DNA of 64,000 bases from the NCBI GenBank assembly GCA_021613375.1, contig CM038716.1, forward strand, positions 11,554,274-11,618,273, read 5' to 3'. The notes under the pieces are model-generated. The model ran no database searches. It worked only from the letters and a program-made list of their open reading frames with translations, and was not told where the DNA came from. The number at the start of each line of letters is the position of its first letter. The stretch's first letter is position 1. Both the position numbers and the translations under genes were made by a program. Shown here one piece after another: positions 44,821-55,812 of this stretch. This DNA is from Megaleporinus macrocephalus. Lineage: Eukaryota; Chordata; Actinopteri; Characiformes; Anostomidae.

Positions 44821-45029
44821 TAGGAAGTTGGATTTTTAAAAGTTTTTTAAAGGTTCTACCACCTTCAAGATGTGTCACCATGAGAAGTTTCCAAGTCTTT
44901 AAACTGGAAAATCTCACTTTGGATACAAGGTTGCCCAACACCATCCCTTCGTCCCATACTCACATATCCTCCCAGGTCTCAAGGGGTGTCGGAGCCTATA
45001 CCTATACCTTGTAGAGGGCGCCAGTCCAT

Positions 45030-45212
45030 CACAGAACTACACCTACATACAGTAAGTACACTTGCCCCGAGTGGTGTGCAGCCCTATCCACAGTACCCAG
45101 GAGGAGTTGGGGGTTAGATGTCTTGCTCAAGGGCACTCCAGTCGTGTCCTGTTGGTTTAGAGGATCAAACCAGCGACCTGATCATCTCCAACCGGCCCAG
45201 GCAGCCACATAG
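45030..45212 (-). mobile_element. tRNA-derived SINE-like fragment
   Basis: On the minus strand GGTCGCTGGTTTGATCC (45170-45186 region) resembles the RNA polymerase III B box (GGTTCGANTCC). It is followed by GTGCCCTTGAGCAAGACATC and GTGGATAGGGCTGCACACCA, which I recognise from fish SINEs. The A-box end is not evident, so the copy is truncated or decayed. Confidence 0.5.
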
Positions 45213-45224
45213 CTGTGATGTAGC

Positions 45225-45660
45225 TTGAACAAGACATCCAGTCCAGGCAGCCTCAGCAGGACTTGGTCCCCACTGCCATTTCTCTTTAGTCTGCTGGCAC
45301 CAGTCCTACTTCTGACACCAGTGTGGCGTCAGCATATCATAAGAGCACATGGGAAACATTGCAGTTCAAATGAAGGTTCTTTTAGTATTCAGAGCTCAAG
45401 GACTGACCCACCTCTCTGGGTGACCCTGGAAGGATGGGACAGCAGGCGGCCACACTCCCTTTCCCCAAAAATAGGCGGCAACACTGCCCAACTCTACCAC
45501 TATCCCCGTAACCCAGCAACACACCGCACATGTAGCACATCCTCTAAAGTCTGCAAGTCTTCTGCTTTCCAAGGTTCATCCCACATGCCACGTCCATGTC
45601 AATGGCCTGTAGAGTGCACCATCCTCTAACAGGTGACCCCTGATAATGTAGCACAGGTAG
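45225..45660. other. Possible LTR-element scrap
   Basis: CTACTTCTGACACCA followed by GTGTGGCGTCAGCATATCAT at about 45306-45340 echoes the tRNA-Leu primer-binding site plus LTR junction at 24518. A 134-codon plus frame spans the region without known domains. Confidence 0.3.
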
Positions 45661-46099
45661 CGCTATCAAGGCCATTTTTTTCCCTGAGGTTAATTCAAAG
45701 CCCTGGCGGACCGGCCGGCGTCACCCTACACCAAATGAGTCAGGCGTTCGGGAGATGGCCTAGCTCGGAGAGAGAGGCAGAGTGACTTGACAATAATGGG
45801 TTATAATTGCCTTCATTATGCAGAGTTGTTTCCAACCAAGCTAACGGACTAAATATCGCTCGTTTCAGAAGGACATTATGACAGCATTAAAAATAATAGT
45901 AATTATCATTATTATTGATTACATCTCATTTGTGGGCCATTTTATGAGAAAAAAAAAATAATTGCATGAAAGCCTATGGCAGATTTGTCAGAGCAATAGC
46001 TGCATAAGTAGCACAGAGGACGAGGCCCAGGGTTTGGTTTGGGTTTGTAAGGGATTTTTATTGGTTTTTGAACACGGAGGTTTGTGCTGGGTATCAGTG
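45661..46099. other. Non-repetitive stretch, no gene recognised
   Basis: Contains GGCGGACCGGCCGGCG at 45703-45718, then AT-rich sequence with AATAATAGTAATTATCATTA. No element signature. Confidence 0.35.
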
Positions 46100-46585
46100 G
46101 CTGAGTGCTGGATTTGCTAGCTTTTCCTTGTATTTGGCTTGTATTTCCCTTTTATCATCCAATGTAAGTTTTAATAACACCTCTTTTTTTATTATCTCAT
46201 TATCTGTCCTGAAACTAAAGTATATTTCATTTGTCACTTCAGCACAATTCCCTATTTCATATTGTTTTTATTCATTAATGTTCTCTCTCTAGAGTATTAG
46301 CATGCATTACAGAACTATGTCATACAAAAATTGGGAATCCCTGTAATGGGATCCCAATCCCGACCTCTAGCCACTGATCTATAGGACACTAGCTAATATT
46401 ACTGTAATTTAAAAGAATCAACCAACTCGTTATAACTCTATCAGCCAATACGTTTCAGTTGAGGTAAGAGGCTGGATTTGGAAGATAGCTTTTCCTTGTT
46501 TTTGCTTTGTATTTCCCTTTAACATCCAACATATGTTTCAATAACTCCTCTTTCTCATTACTTATCAATAAACAAGGGCGTAGGA
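46100..46585. repeat. Pair of ~90-bp direct repeats
   Basis: TAGCTTTTCCTTGTATTTGG..TTTCCCTTTTATCATCCAA at ~46120-46205 recurs as TAGCTTTTCCTTGTTTTTGC..TTTCCCTTTAACATCCAA at ~46480-46570. Identity is about 80% by eye, spacing ~360 bp. Nature unknown. Confidence 0.6.
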
Positions 46586-47439
46586 GCAGGGTTGACTCAT
46601 TGTGGAGGGACTCATTTGCTAATACTCCACATTTCATGCTACTGTGGTCAGAAAACTTTTAAACTATACATGCAATGTTTGGATTATATACATATATAAC
46701 CAAAAAAATGATAATTTTCTTTGGAGTATAATACTGAAATGAAATGATAATAAATGTATGTTGAGGTTACCTGACTAGACTAGGCTAATATTAATGTTAA
46801 TGTTAGTAAGGCTGTGTCCCAAACAGCTCCCTCTGGAACATTACATACTGCACTACTGACAGCACTTCTAACGATGGTGCCCTTTTATTAATTTTATTTA
46901 TTATATTTAATTTATTATGTATGTAGTGTAGTATCTGTGTACAGTTTGGGGGCGTGGCCAGAGAGTAATGTAACTTTATGTTTCAGAGTGCTTTCTGACT
47001 AAAGTTATTATAAACGTTAGCTAACCCAAACCCTCCTAGTCTGTTACCATAACAACACATTATACTAAAGCTGGTTTATTACAGTGTATATGGTCAGTGT
47101 TGCTGTTCACTGCTCTCATCACTGACCTCATGTTTAAAGCTGGCGTAGCTACCTGACGCTCCAGCGAGGAGAGAGTTCGGGTCAGTGAAGCTGCTGACTG
47201 CAGGATATTTCTGAACAGACATCTCAACACAAGCCTTAACACAGTGAAAGACCCAGACCGCCTAACAACCAGAGCCCGTTACTAACAACAAACACAGCGC
47301 ATGAATTGGAAAGGCTGTTTTCTGTTGTTTAATTTTAGGGTGGGACAAATCTATCTGTTTCTGATATATTGGGTGGACATGTCCCCCGGTTACTATGCCA
47401 ATGCAAATACACTGATTTATACAAAAACTACTATACCAA
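46586..47439. other. Non-repetitive stretch
   Basis: No gene recognised. GGCTGTGTCCCAAACAG at 46808-46824 resembles the terminal repeat of a fish DNA transposon (compare 62321-62864), but no partner end is seen. Confidence 0.35.
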
Positions 47440-47600
47440 GCTGAAAATGGTCCACTATCCAAATAATATCCCGACAACACTGAACAGAGTCTGATGCTCA
47501 CTGTTAAGCATTGTGTGATGTTTTAGGACTGGGGCCCTGGGAACCTTGTTAGAGTACATGGTATTATGGACTGCATACTCCCACCACCATGTTTTCCTTA
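47440..47600 (+). mobile_element. Tc1-like transposase scrap
   Basis: GACAACACTGAACAGAGTCT, CACTGTTAAGCATTGTGTGA, GGTATTATGGACTGCATA and CCACCACCATG recur at 51040-51190 and partly at 51480-51580. The order of words resembles a Tc1-type transposase around the SVKH-G-GSIM region and the following WG(C/A) part. Too decayed to translate. Confidence 0.45.
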
Positions 47601-47730
47601 TATTCACTACATTAAATAAGTTTTAATCTTCTTAAAACATACAAAGTGACTTTTAATAACCTTTTTCTTTCCTTATTTACCACTTTATTAGAAACAACTT
47701 CCTCATAGCGCCATCTGTGTAAGCCATCCT

Positions 47731-48732
47731 GCTCTGTTACCTAGTAATTAGTTTGTGTGTAAAGAGTTTGTGTACTGATGCTTAAAAACTAAAGTTTTAT
47801 TTCATTACTTAAAATGTTCTAGTATGTTCTACTATTTTGAAAGAAGCTGAACAAACTTAAAACATCAGGTTTTAGCTTGGACCACGCCCCTCTAGCACCT
47901 TGCCAGATTCTCATTGGTCAGTTCAATCTAGGCTAGTTTGAGTTGTTTAGTGGAGCTTGTAAAGGTTTTGAAGTCTTTTTCTATTTTCACTGTGAGGTTT
48001 GGTGTTTTCTGTGTTGAACTTCTTTTCCTCGGACAGAAACTCTGTAGTGCTGGGATTTCTCTACAGTGGACATTTTCTCCATTGTTTTCTTTTCTTGAAG
48101 AACTACAGAGGACTACAATTAACCAAGCCGCCATCTTCCCTCTCTTTTTCTCATTCTGGAACTTGGTAAGTGGTTTTCCGTGTTTAAGTGGTGTAAAACT
48201 GTTGTTCTGCAGTTGATGCTGATCTAAAGTTAGAAAATGTAATTTACTGTGTTTTTATCATTTCAATGTTTAAACTGTATTTAAGAATTATTGTAAGATA
48301 AACAGTTTTCTAACTAGACCAATCAAAACCAGTCATCATCACTACTAAACCCTTCAAGAGTCAGGATCATCCTAGATGATCCCAGTGATGTAGTTTTAAA
48401 TAAAATTAAACTAAATGTAACTGCTGTCTGTGTTCTTTTGATGTAGAGAACATCAGCTTATTATGGAGACTAGTTTTAAGTTTAACTTAATTCTGATTAC
48501 AGGAAACTCAATGTTGAGTTGAATTAAATGGTCAGTAGGGTTGATTTTACTAAATATTTTAAGTACAAACAATTTAGATTTCATTGTATTCAACTCAAAT
48601 GATCACTTCCAGTCTATTTGATATTTAAGTTGATTTTACTCAAACCATTAGCTTTTCTCTAGTTTTCATTACTTAAATATTTTAAGGCAATCAACTCTTT
48701 AAGTACAATCAACTTATCTGGGTTTACAGTGC
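47731..48732 (+). mobile_element. Dispersed element B, copy 4
   Basis: Nearly full-length copy ending TGGGTTTACAGTG. It carries CCACGCCCC, ATTGG, the pyrimidine tract with GGACAG, CCGCCATCTT and the donor ACTTG/GTAAGT (48166). An ~18-bp segment present in other copies (GAACTGAGTACACTAATA region) is missing at ~47847. Immediately followed by the 828-bp tandem unit. Confidence 0.82.
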
Positions 48733-49407
48733 AGAACCACAAGTACTACCCTACCACATACTGAGAATGTAAAGGGTAGTGCAGTACTACCAGCTGCCAG
48801 CAGGGGCACCGGTTGTTGCAGGGGAAGAAACAGTGGAATTGGGTCCAAAAGCTCAAAATCCCAGAATCCCCAGCCATGATCAGTGCCAACCTGCCTCACC
48901 TGTGTAGCACACTATAAAAACCAGCTTGAAGCATTGCTCTCAGTCACACCTTTGTAGAGGGGAGACTGGTACCAGGTGGGTATTTAAGAGAAGAGAAGAG
49001 AAGAGAAGAGAAGAGAAGAGAAAAGGAAAAAGATAAAGATAAAGATAATGATAATGAAACAAAAAGAGAAAAGCAACCAAGAAAAGAAAAAAAGAAAGTA
49101 ATCCAGAAAGTAAAGAGAGAGAGAGCTGAATGGTTCTGAGTTTGCTCAGCCTGTTTTGAGATTCAGTTTATTTTCGGTTATTAAATTTGAAAGTCATTTG
49201 TTTGTATATGTCAAGAACAGCGTTTGCTTTGTTTGGTTTCTGCCTTCTTTTTTTGTACACTGCTTTAGTGGTAACTTTCCACCTGTTTTCTGGTCCTCCA
49301 CTGGAGTAGTGGTAAAGCGATGGTCTGGTTGGGAGTTAAAATCATGCACACCCTGCTCCTTTCCACTGTACCAAAAGCATAGCACAATAAACAATACGCT
49401 TACAATT

Positions 49408-49439
<32 letters not shown>

Positions 49440-49526
49440 GAAAATAATCTTTCAACTTCTCCTCTGCACTTGGGTCCACCACCATCCCCACCAATAACAG
49501 AGAATGGTCCACCATCCAAATGAAAT
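48733..49526 (+). repeat. 828-bp tandem duplication, copy 1
   Basis: Starts GAACCACAAGTACTACCCTA and ends CCACCATCCAAATGAAATCA. It contains TATAAAAACC at ~48911, an (AAGAG)n run (48988-49025), TTGCTCAGCCTGTTTTGAG, and an (AAC)n run (49408-49440), followed by CTCTGCACTTGGGTCCACCA. The TATA box, AATAAA words and absence of coding sequence recall an LTR, but no TG..CA ends or primer site are clear. Confidence 0.7.
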
Positions 49527-49560
49527 CATGTACACGCCTCTAGACAAAGCTGTTGTGTCA

Positions 49561-50945
49561 GAACCACAAGTACTACCCTACCACATACTGAGAACGTGAG
49601 GGGTAGTGCAGCACCACCAGCTGCCAGCAGGGGCACCGGTTGTCGCAGGGGAAGAAACTGTGGAATTGGGTTTAAAAACTCAAAATCCCAGAATCCCCAG
49701 CAATGATGAGCGTCAACCTGCCTCACCTGTGTAGCACACTAAAATCCAGCTTGTAGAGGGGAGACTGGTTTCAGGTGGGTATTTTAAAAAAGAAAAAGAT
49801 AACAAAGAAAAGAAGTACATAAACTAAGACAAATAACAAGAAATGAAGTGAAAAGTATCAAAGGAAAGAAAAAAAGAAAGTAATCCAGAAAGTAAAGAAA
49901 GAGAGAGAGGGCTGAGTGGTTCTGAGTTTGCTCAGCCTGTTTTGAGTTCAGTTTATTTTTGGTTATTAAATTTAAGTCATCATTTGTTTGTATAAAACAA
50001 GAACAGAGTTTGCTTTGTTTGATTTATCTTTTTATTTTTTACACTGCTTTAGTGGTAATTTCTCACCTGGTTTCTCGTCCTCCACTGGAGTAGTGGTAAG
50101 GTGTTGGTAGAGGTAAGCCCAGAGTTCAAAGCATGCACGACCTACTTCTCTCCACTGTACCAAACGCACGCCACAATAAACAATACACTTACAAACAGTA
50201 TCATCATCTATCCATCAATCATCATCATCCATCCATCAACCATCATCTACCATCCATCCATCCATCCATCAACCACCATCTACCATCCATCCTTCCATCA
50301 ACCATCTACCATCCATCCATCATTCATCAGTCATCATCCAGTCATCAGTCATCATCCATCCATGAATCCATCAGTCATCAGTCATCATCCATCCATCCAT
50401 CCATAAATCCATCAGTCATCATCCATCCATCATTCATCAGTCTCCATCCATCCATCCATGAATCCATCATTCATCAGTCATCATCCATCCATCCATCCAT
50501 CCATCAACCATCATCTACCATCCATCCATCCATCTACCATCCATCCATCAACCATCATCTACCATCCATCCATCCATCAACCATCTACCATCCATCCATC
50601 ATTCATCAGTCATCATCCAGTCATCAGTCATTATCCATCCATGAATCCATCAGTCATCATCCATCCATCCATCCATCATTCATCAGTCTCCATCCATCCA
50701 TCCATGAATCCATCCTTCATCAGTCATCATCCATCCATCCATCCATGAATCCATCATTCATCAGTCATCATCCATCCATCCATCCATCCATGAATCCATC
50801 ATCCATTAGTCATCATCCATCCATCCATCCATCCATGAATCAATCATCCATTCATCCTCCAATCAGCATCTATCATCCTTATGCTCTGCACTTGGGTCCA
50901 CCATCCTCCCCACCCATAACAGAGAATGGTCCACCATCCGAATTA
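49561..50945 (+). repeat. 828-bp tandem duplication, copy 2, with expanded ATCC tract
   Basis: The same landmarks in the same order as copy 1, offset by 828 bp. The (AAGAG)n run is replaced by A-rich sequence. At the position of copy 1's (AAC)n run there is instead ~670 bp of (ATCC)n-type repeat. CTCTGCACTTGGGTCCACCA resumes at 50883. Confidence 0.75.
50200..50870. repeat. (ATCC)n / CATC-rich microsatellite
   Basis: Long interrupted tetranucleotide tract with variants CATTCATCAG, CAACCATC and CATGAATC. Blocks of variants are themselves duplicated (50240-50460 and 50500-50700 share the order of interruptions). Open frames of up to 275 codons here are artefacts. Confidence 0.95.
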
Positions 50946-51039
50946 AATCAACTCAACTGATCTTTTGGTTAGAAACTGATCAATTATGGATGGACAAACC
51001 TTCCATGCATCTGGGGGTCCAAGTCCTAAAACAGTAAAG

Positions 51040-51190
51040 CCCCCCCACAAAGAAGGATGACAACACTGAACAGAGCCTGATGTCCACTGTTAAGCATTGT
51101 GCGATGTTTTGGGGCTGGGGCCCTGTGAACCTTCTTAAGGTACATGGCATTATGGACTCCATACTGCTGTCACCACCTTTTCCTTATATT
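51040..51190 (+). mobile_element. Tc1-like transposase scrap
   Basis: Homologous to 47440-47600 (GACAACACTGAACAGAGCCT, CTGTTAAGCATTGTGCGATG, TTGGGGCTGGGGCCCTG, GGCATTATGGACTCCATACT). The shared GATGTTTTGGGGCTGGGGCC resembles sequence encoding the MxWG motif of Tc1 transposases. Confidence 0.45.
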
Positions 51191-51199
51191 CACTCCTTA

Positions 51200-52060
51200 A
51201 AACATACAAAATAAATTTTAAAAACTCATTTGGAGCATGAACTGCCTGTTTAAGGTTCTGTAGCATCTCAGTAGAGTTGAAGACTTAGCTTGGGCAACTC
51301 CAGAACCTTTATCTCGTTTCTCTAGGGCAATTTGAATGTGAACTTTTAGATCGATGCCTTGCTGCATAACCCAGTTTTAGATCTCAGAATCTCCTGCAGG
51401 GTTTTCACGCGTTATTCATTGCTCTGTCAGCTATGGCACGTCGCCCCCCAGCTCTGAGGCAGCAAAGTATCCCCCACAAAGGAGGACGACAACACTGAAC
51501 AGAGTCTGATAGACCCTGGGAACCTCATTAAGGTACCTAGCATTAAATACACCATACTGCCACCACCAGGTTTCCGGTGTGTATTGTAAGCAGTGTATAT
51601 AGTCCCTCTTGGTTAGCGGTGGTCTTGCAGCTCTCCCACAGATATCATTCTTACCCTCAGTCTCTTTTTAAATAGCAGACTCCTGAACATGAGGTAGGCC
51701 TGCAGTTCCTTAGATGTTCATTGGAGACTACCTGGATGAGTGGTTGCTGTACTCTCGGAGGACATATATCTATTTATTTTTTATTTTTTTGTAGGCCACG
51801 TCTGGAAAGATTCTCCACTGTTCCCGGTTCTCTCTATTCAGGGATAATGGCTCTCGCTGTGGTTTGCAGAAGTCCCAGAGCCTTGAAGTAGTGCTGTAAC
51901 CCTTTCCAGACTGATGCGATTCAAGGACTTTCTTTCTTCTCTCTAATAGAATTTCTTTTGATCCAGTATAGAGAGCTGCCTGTTGAAACCTTTGCCTTGC
52001 TGGAAAGGTCAGTAATGTTTTAGATTTAGTTTGGTTGCGTTAAGGGGCCAATTACTTCAC
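51200..52060 (-). pseudogene. Degraded DNA-transposon relic
   Basis: Minus-strand resemblance to a fish Tc1/mariner-type element: GCCTTGCTGCATAACCCAG (51355-51373), GCTCTGAGGCAGCAAAGTA (51453-51471), CTTTTGATCCAGTATAGAG and GGGGCCAATTACTTCACG (52036-52053), in the order expected for an antisense copy from mid-gene to the far end. Too many changes to recover a frame. 51478-51560 carries another scrap of the 47440-type sequence in it. Assignment rests on remembered consensus words. Confidence 0.4.
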
Positions 52061-52404
52061 GTGGGAAGAAATGAAACGATTGTAAATTCTATTCATGTAT
52101 GTATTTCTTTTTCCATATAGCCCTGAACAGAAACTCCTTCCTTACATCATAATATTCACAATGAAAGATAGATAGTCATGTACAAGTGCTTGAGTTCAAT
52201 GGTTGAAGATTGCATTGTAGGGACAGCAATGCTGGGTTAGTCCATTAGATCACTCAACATGAAATGAAAGAGCAACCAGTTCAGAGTATAAGCTTTATTC
52301 TTGAGGATACCACAATATAGACATTCTCTAAGGAGGTCTGCCTTAGACTGAGCAGTTGCCCAGTCTTATAGGCCTGTCTCCATGTTTCATCTGGCCCTTG
52401 TGAC
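52061..52404. other. Non-repetitive stretch
   Basis: No gene or element recognised. 52285-52380 contains CTTTATTCTTGAGGATACC and TTATAGGCCTGTCTCCATG, the latter partly echoed at 53388. Confidence 0.3.
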
Positions 52405-53300
52405 CTGTCTGGCCAAGTCGTTGAAGAATGGGTCGCTCTCAGGAGCTCAGTGAACTCCAGTGTGGTAACATGATAAGATGCCACCTGTCCAAGTCGAGTC
52501 GTGAAGTTTCCTCACTTCTAAATATTCCACAGTGGACTGTCAGTGGTGTTAGAACAAAGTGGAAGTGATTGGGAACGACAGCAACTCAGACACCAAGTGG
52601 TAGAACACGTACAATGACAGAGCAGGTCAGCGGATGCTGAGGAGCATAGAGCACAGAGGTCACCAACTTTCTACAGAGTCCATCACTACAGACCTACAAA
52701 CTTCATGTGGTTCTCAGATCAGCTCAAGAACAGAGCGTAGAGAGCTTCATGGAATGGGTCTCCATGGCCGAGCAGCTGCATCCAAGCCTTACATCATGTT
52801 CTCTGGAGTGACCAATCACGCTTCTCCATCTTTCAGTCCAATGTGCATTATGCTGAGTGTAAAGTTTGGTGGAGGGGGGATTATGGTTTGTTGTTGTTTA
52901 TCAGGAGGTGGGCTCGGACCCTTAGTTCCAGTGAAAGGAACTCTTAATGCTTCAGCAGACCAAGAGATCTTGGACAATTTCATGCTCCCAGCCTTGTGGG
53001 GACAGTTTGGGTACGGCCCCTTCCTGTTCCAACATGACTGCCCACCAGTGTGCAAAGCAGCTCCATAAAGACATAGAGGAGCAAGTTTGGTGTGGAAGAA
53101 CTTTACTGTCCTGCACAGAGTCCTGACCTCAACCTGATAGAACACCTTTGGGATGAATTAGAGTGGAGACTGTGAGCCAGACCTTCTCGTCCAACATCAG
53201 TGTCTGACCTCACAGATGTTCTTCTGGAAGAATGGTCAAACATTCTCATAAACACTCTCCTAATCTGTGTGGAGAGCCTTTTCAGAAGAGCTGAAGCTGT
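52405..53300 (+). pseudogene. Tc1-like transposase pseudogene
   Basis: Plus-strand relic of a fish Tc1 transposase (DDE cut-and-paste enzyme). It starts near GAATGGGTCGCTCTCAGGAG, runs through the DNA-binding part, then a 144-codon frame (52634-53068) with VKFGGGGIM at ~52858, GPLVPVKG, LDNFMLPALWGQFG and FLFQHDCPPV, the region holding the second catalytic Asp. Sequence encoding DLNLIEHLWDELEW, which holds the third acidic residue, follows in another frame at ~53130-53170. A deletion of roughly 90-100 bp relative to an intact gene lies near 52800, a stop replaces a residue at 53175, and the 3' end is replaced after ~53300. It is clearly dead. It is the same family as the relic at 9291-10480 and the 5' piece at 40598. 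Confidence 0.85.
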
Positions 53301-54599
53301 TAAAACTTTTATTCTTAGGACTGCAGTACCAACGTTCTCTGAACTCTCAAACCTTGGTCTCAATGTCTCTGACTGCATTGTCTTTTATAGGCCTGCCTTC
53401 CTGCTCCTACTGGCCCATATGGTACATCTGGTCAGCGGTAATTCTCTGGGTGGACAGTGGTTCTCGAATAGAAGTTCCCAAGATAAGTCGCAGGGTCTGC
53501 TAAGCCCTATATGGCGAGGGTCCCAATAGCCCTGATTTTCCCGCAAGCTCTGCAACTATCTTTGGGCCTTCTGTCTCACATACACTTTTAACCAACGCTA
53601 TAGTGTGTATATAAAAAAAAAAATACAATATGCTATGACCCCATAAGTAGTCTGGGGGTAAAATGGGGTCAGTAACATTGGTTTACGTTGGTTTTTAACT
53701 GTGTTTAATGTACCACACAATGAACATCCACCATTTAACAACACTATTTACAATATTTATAATTTATACAAAAGATAAAATATTATTATACAAAAAACAT
53801 TCAGAAAAAACAAAGAACTACTCTAAATCTCTATGATTAAACTTCTCTCAACAGCACAAAAACAAAAGGCTACCTACTCTACTCCAAACTACACCATAAA
53901 CAGAAATACAGAGGTTGGTGCCCACCCCTAACCTAATGAATCTATACATGGGGTCACTACGTGCTGTACGATGTATGAGCGCGCCCCTCTTACCTGTCCA
54001 GAACCCAGAGCGACCAGCAGAATAGCTACGTGTTGGCAAAATCACCAAATGAGCCCGGGCACGTAACACATCATACCAAAGCTAGAACCTAGTTGAAGTC
54101 AGTACAACGCTGGTCTGGAAAGAACCTGGCTTACGAGGTCTCCAGTCTTCAAATAACATGCATTCAGTTCCTACATGATCCTGAGAAAATACTAGCCACA
54201 GTTTTCAATCTCTGGACATGTGCCAAACATGGCAAACCCAGACTCTGGGATAAGCCATCATAAGACTGCATCACTTCTTCAGTCGGGGGCAATTTCAGAT
54301 CGACTGGAATGTAGCTCACGTAGCAGAAACTGCTTTTCTCTTTTCATGGGACTTGACTACGTATCACAGCTCCTACTAATGCTTCATGAGATGGAAAATG
54401 CGGTTGACTGAAGCCGAACATGGCGCACTTAGCTGTTAGCGTGCGATACCTGTAGCTTTGCTTGTCTCAATAATGCTTTATATCTCCTACTAATATGCCT
54501 TGACATTGAAAACCGCTTCCCAGGACGAGCACTCAGCTTTCATAGGATGTGCTGCGACTACAGCAAAGCAGGAGTAATGATGTAATACAGTGGTTCACC
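53301..54599. other. Non-repetitive stretch, no gene recognised
   Basis: About 1.3 kb. An AT-rich part at 53600-53830 is followed by mixed sequence. The 109-codon plus frame 53200-53529 is partly the Tc1 tail. Nothing recognisable beyond that. Confidence 0.35.
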
Positions 54600-54720
54600 T
54601 GTATACCCACACAGATCAGCCTTGTATCTACAATCACTGTCCATTCTATCAGCTCCACTGACTATATAGGAGCCACACTTTCAGACTGTAGTTCATTTGA
54701 GTCATGAAGTGTCAGGTGTT
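54600..54720 (-). mobile_element. Element A terminal fragment (reverse)
   Basis: CACTGTCCATTCTATCAGCT, CCACTGAC and CAGACTGTAGTTCATTTGA match the reverse complement of the 3' end of element A and recur at 55348-55415. It lies just upstream of a Tc1 relic. Confidence 0.6.
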
Positions 54721-54749
54721 GAAAAACATAGTGTGTAAAAGTCTCCAAC

Positions 54750-55335
54750 TCTCTGCAGATCAATAACTGTGGAGCTCCTCTGGCTTAAACATCAGCACTA
54801 GCACTGTGGAGCTTCATGTCCGAGCAGCTGGACACAAGCCTTACAACACCAAGCACAATGCTGAGCGTCGGCTGGAGTAAAGCTTCGCCGCTGGACTCTG
54901 GAGCAGTGGACACTTATCTATCCGACGAGTCTGGGTTTGGAGAACATCAGGAGAACGTTACCTGCCTGACTGCAAGTTTCGTGAAGGAGGGATGATACTG
55001 TTGGAGTTTTTTTGGGGTTTTTTTTGAGGGATGAGCCGAGGGACCTCATTAAGTAATACTTAATGCTTCATACATTCTGGATAATTAATGTTCTTCCAAC
55101 TTTGTGGGAACAGTTGAAGAACCTTTTCCAGTCTTCCAGAAGGACTGACTGTCCATACAGGTTGGCTGGGAGAGTTGGTGTAGAAGAACCTGCCATAGTC
55201 CTGACCTCAACCAGAACACCTTTTGGGATGAACTAGAACTGAGACTGTGAGCCTCTCCTCCAACATCAGTGTCTCACAAATGCTCTTCTGGACAGAACTT
55301 CATACAAACCCTCCAAAATCTTGTAGAATGCTTGT
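54750..55335 (+). pseudogene. Tc1-like transposase relic, shredded
   Basis: Plus-strand pieces of the same Tc1 family as 52405-53300: GCTTCATGTCCGAGCAGCTG, ACAAGCCTTACAACACCAAG, CGACGAGTCTGGGTTTGG, GAGAACGTTACCTGCCTGAC, CTTTGTGGGAACAGTTGA, AGTCCTGACCTCAACCAGAA and CTTTTGGGATGAACTAGA (the IEHLWDEL region). Many small deletions remove all continuous frames. It sits between two stretches of reverse-oriented element A. Confidence 0.7.
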
Positions 55336-55344
55336 AGAAGTATC

Positions 55345-55560
55345 GACCAACTCTATCAGCTCCACTGACCATACAGGAGCTCTACTTACAGACTGTAGTT
55401 CATCTGATTCTCTGTATACTTTATTACTCTGTTCTTTAATGATCAGGACCCCCACAGAACCACCACAGAGGAGGCACTATTTGGGTGGTGGGTCATTCTC
55501 AGCACTGCAGTGACACTGGCGTGTTGGTGCATGTTGTGCTGTTTAAACACTGTGTCCACT
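55345..55560 (-). mobile_element. Element A, 3' half (reverse)
   Basis: Reverse-strand landmarks are CTCTATCAGCTCCACTGACC, CAGACTGTAGTTCATCTGAT, TTAATGATCAGGACCCCCAC and GGTGGTGGGTCATTCTCAGC. It ends around CACTGTCCACTCTATTAGAC, where a plus-oriented copy starts. Confidence 0.65.
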
Positions 55561-55812
55561 CACTGTCCACTCTATTAGACACTCCTACTACTTGCTGGTC
55601 CACCTTGTAGATGTAAAGTCAGAGACAGTAGCTCATCTGCTGCTGCACAGTTTGTGTTCCTCTAGTTCTTCATCAGTGGACACAGGACGGATGTCCAGCC
55701 GTGATACCGAGGTGTCCACATACACACTAACACACCACCATGATGTCAGTGTACCTTCTCTGTGGTGGTCCTCTTGGGGCCCTGACCATTTAAAGAACAG
55801 GCTAAAAGGGTA
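55561..55812 (+). mobile_element. Element A (plus)
   Basis: CTTGTAGATGTAAAGTCAGA, TAGTTCTTCATCAGTGGACA, CACACTAACACACCACCATG and GGGGCCCTGACCATTTAAAG match the copy at 15713. Together with the preceding reverse copy it makes a head-to-head inverted pair. Confidence 0.65.

Noticed and set aside
50133..50960. 275-codon frame rich in S, H, P and I
   Set aside because: Simple ATCC-type microsatellite translation.
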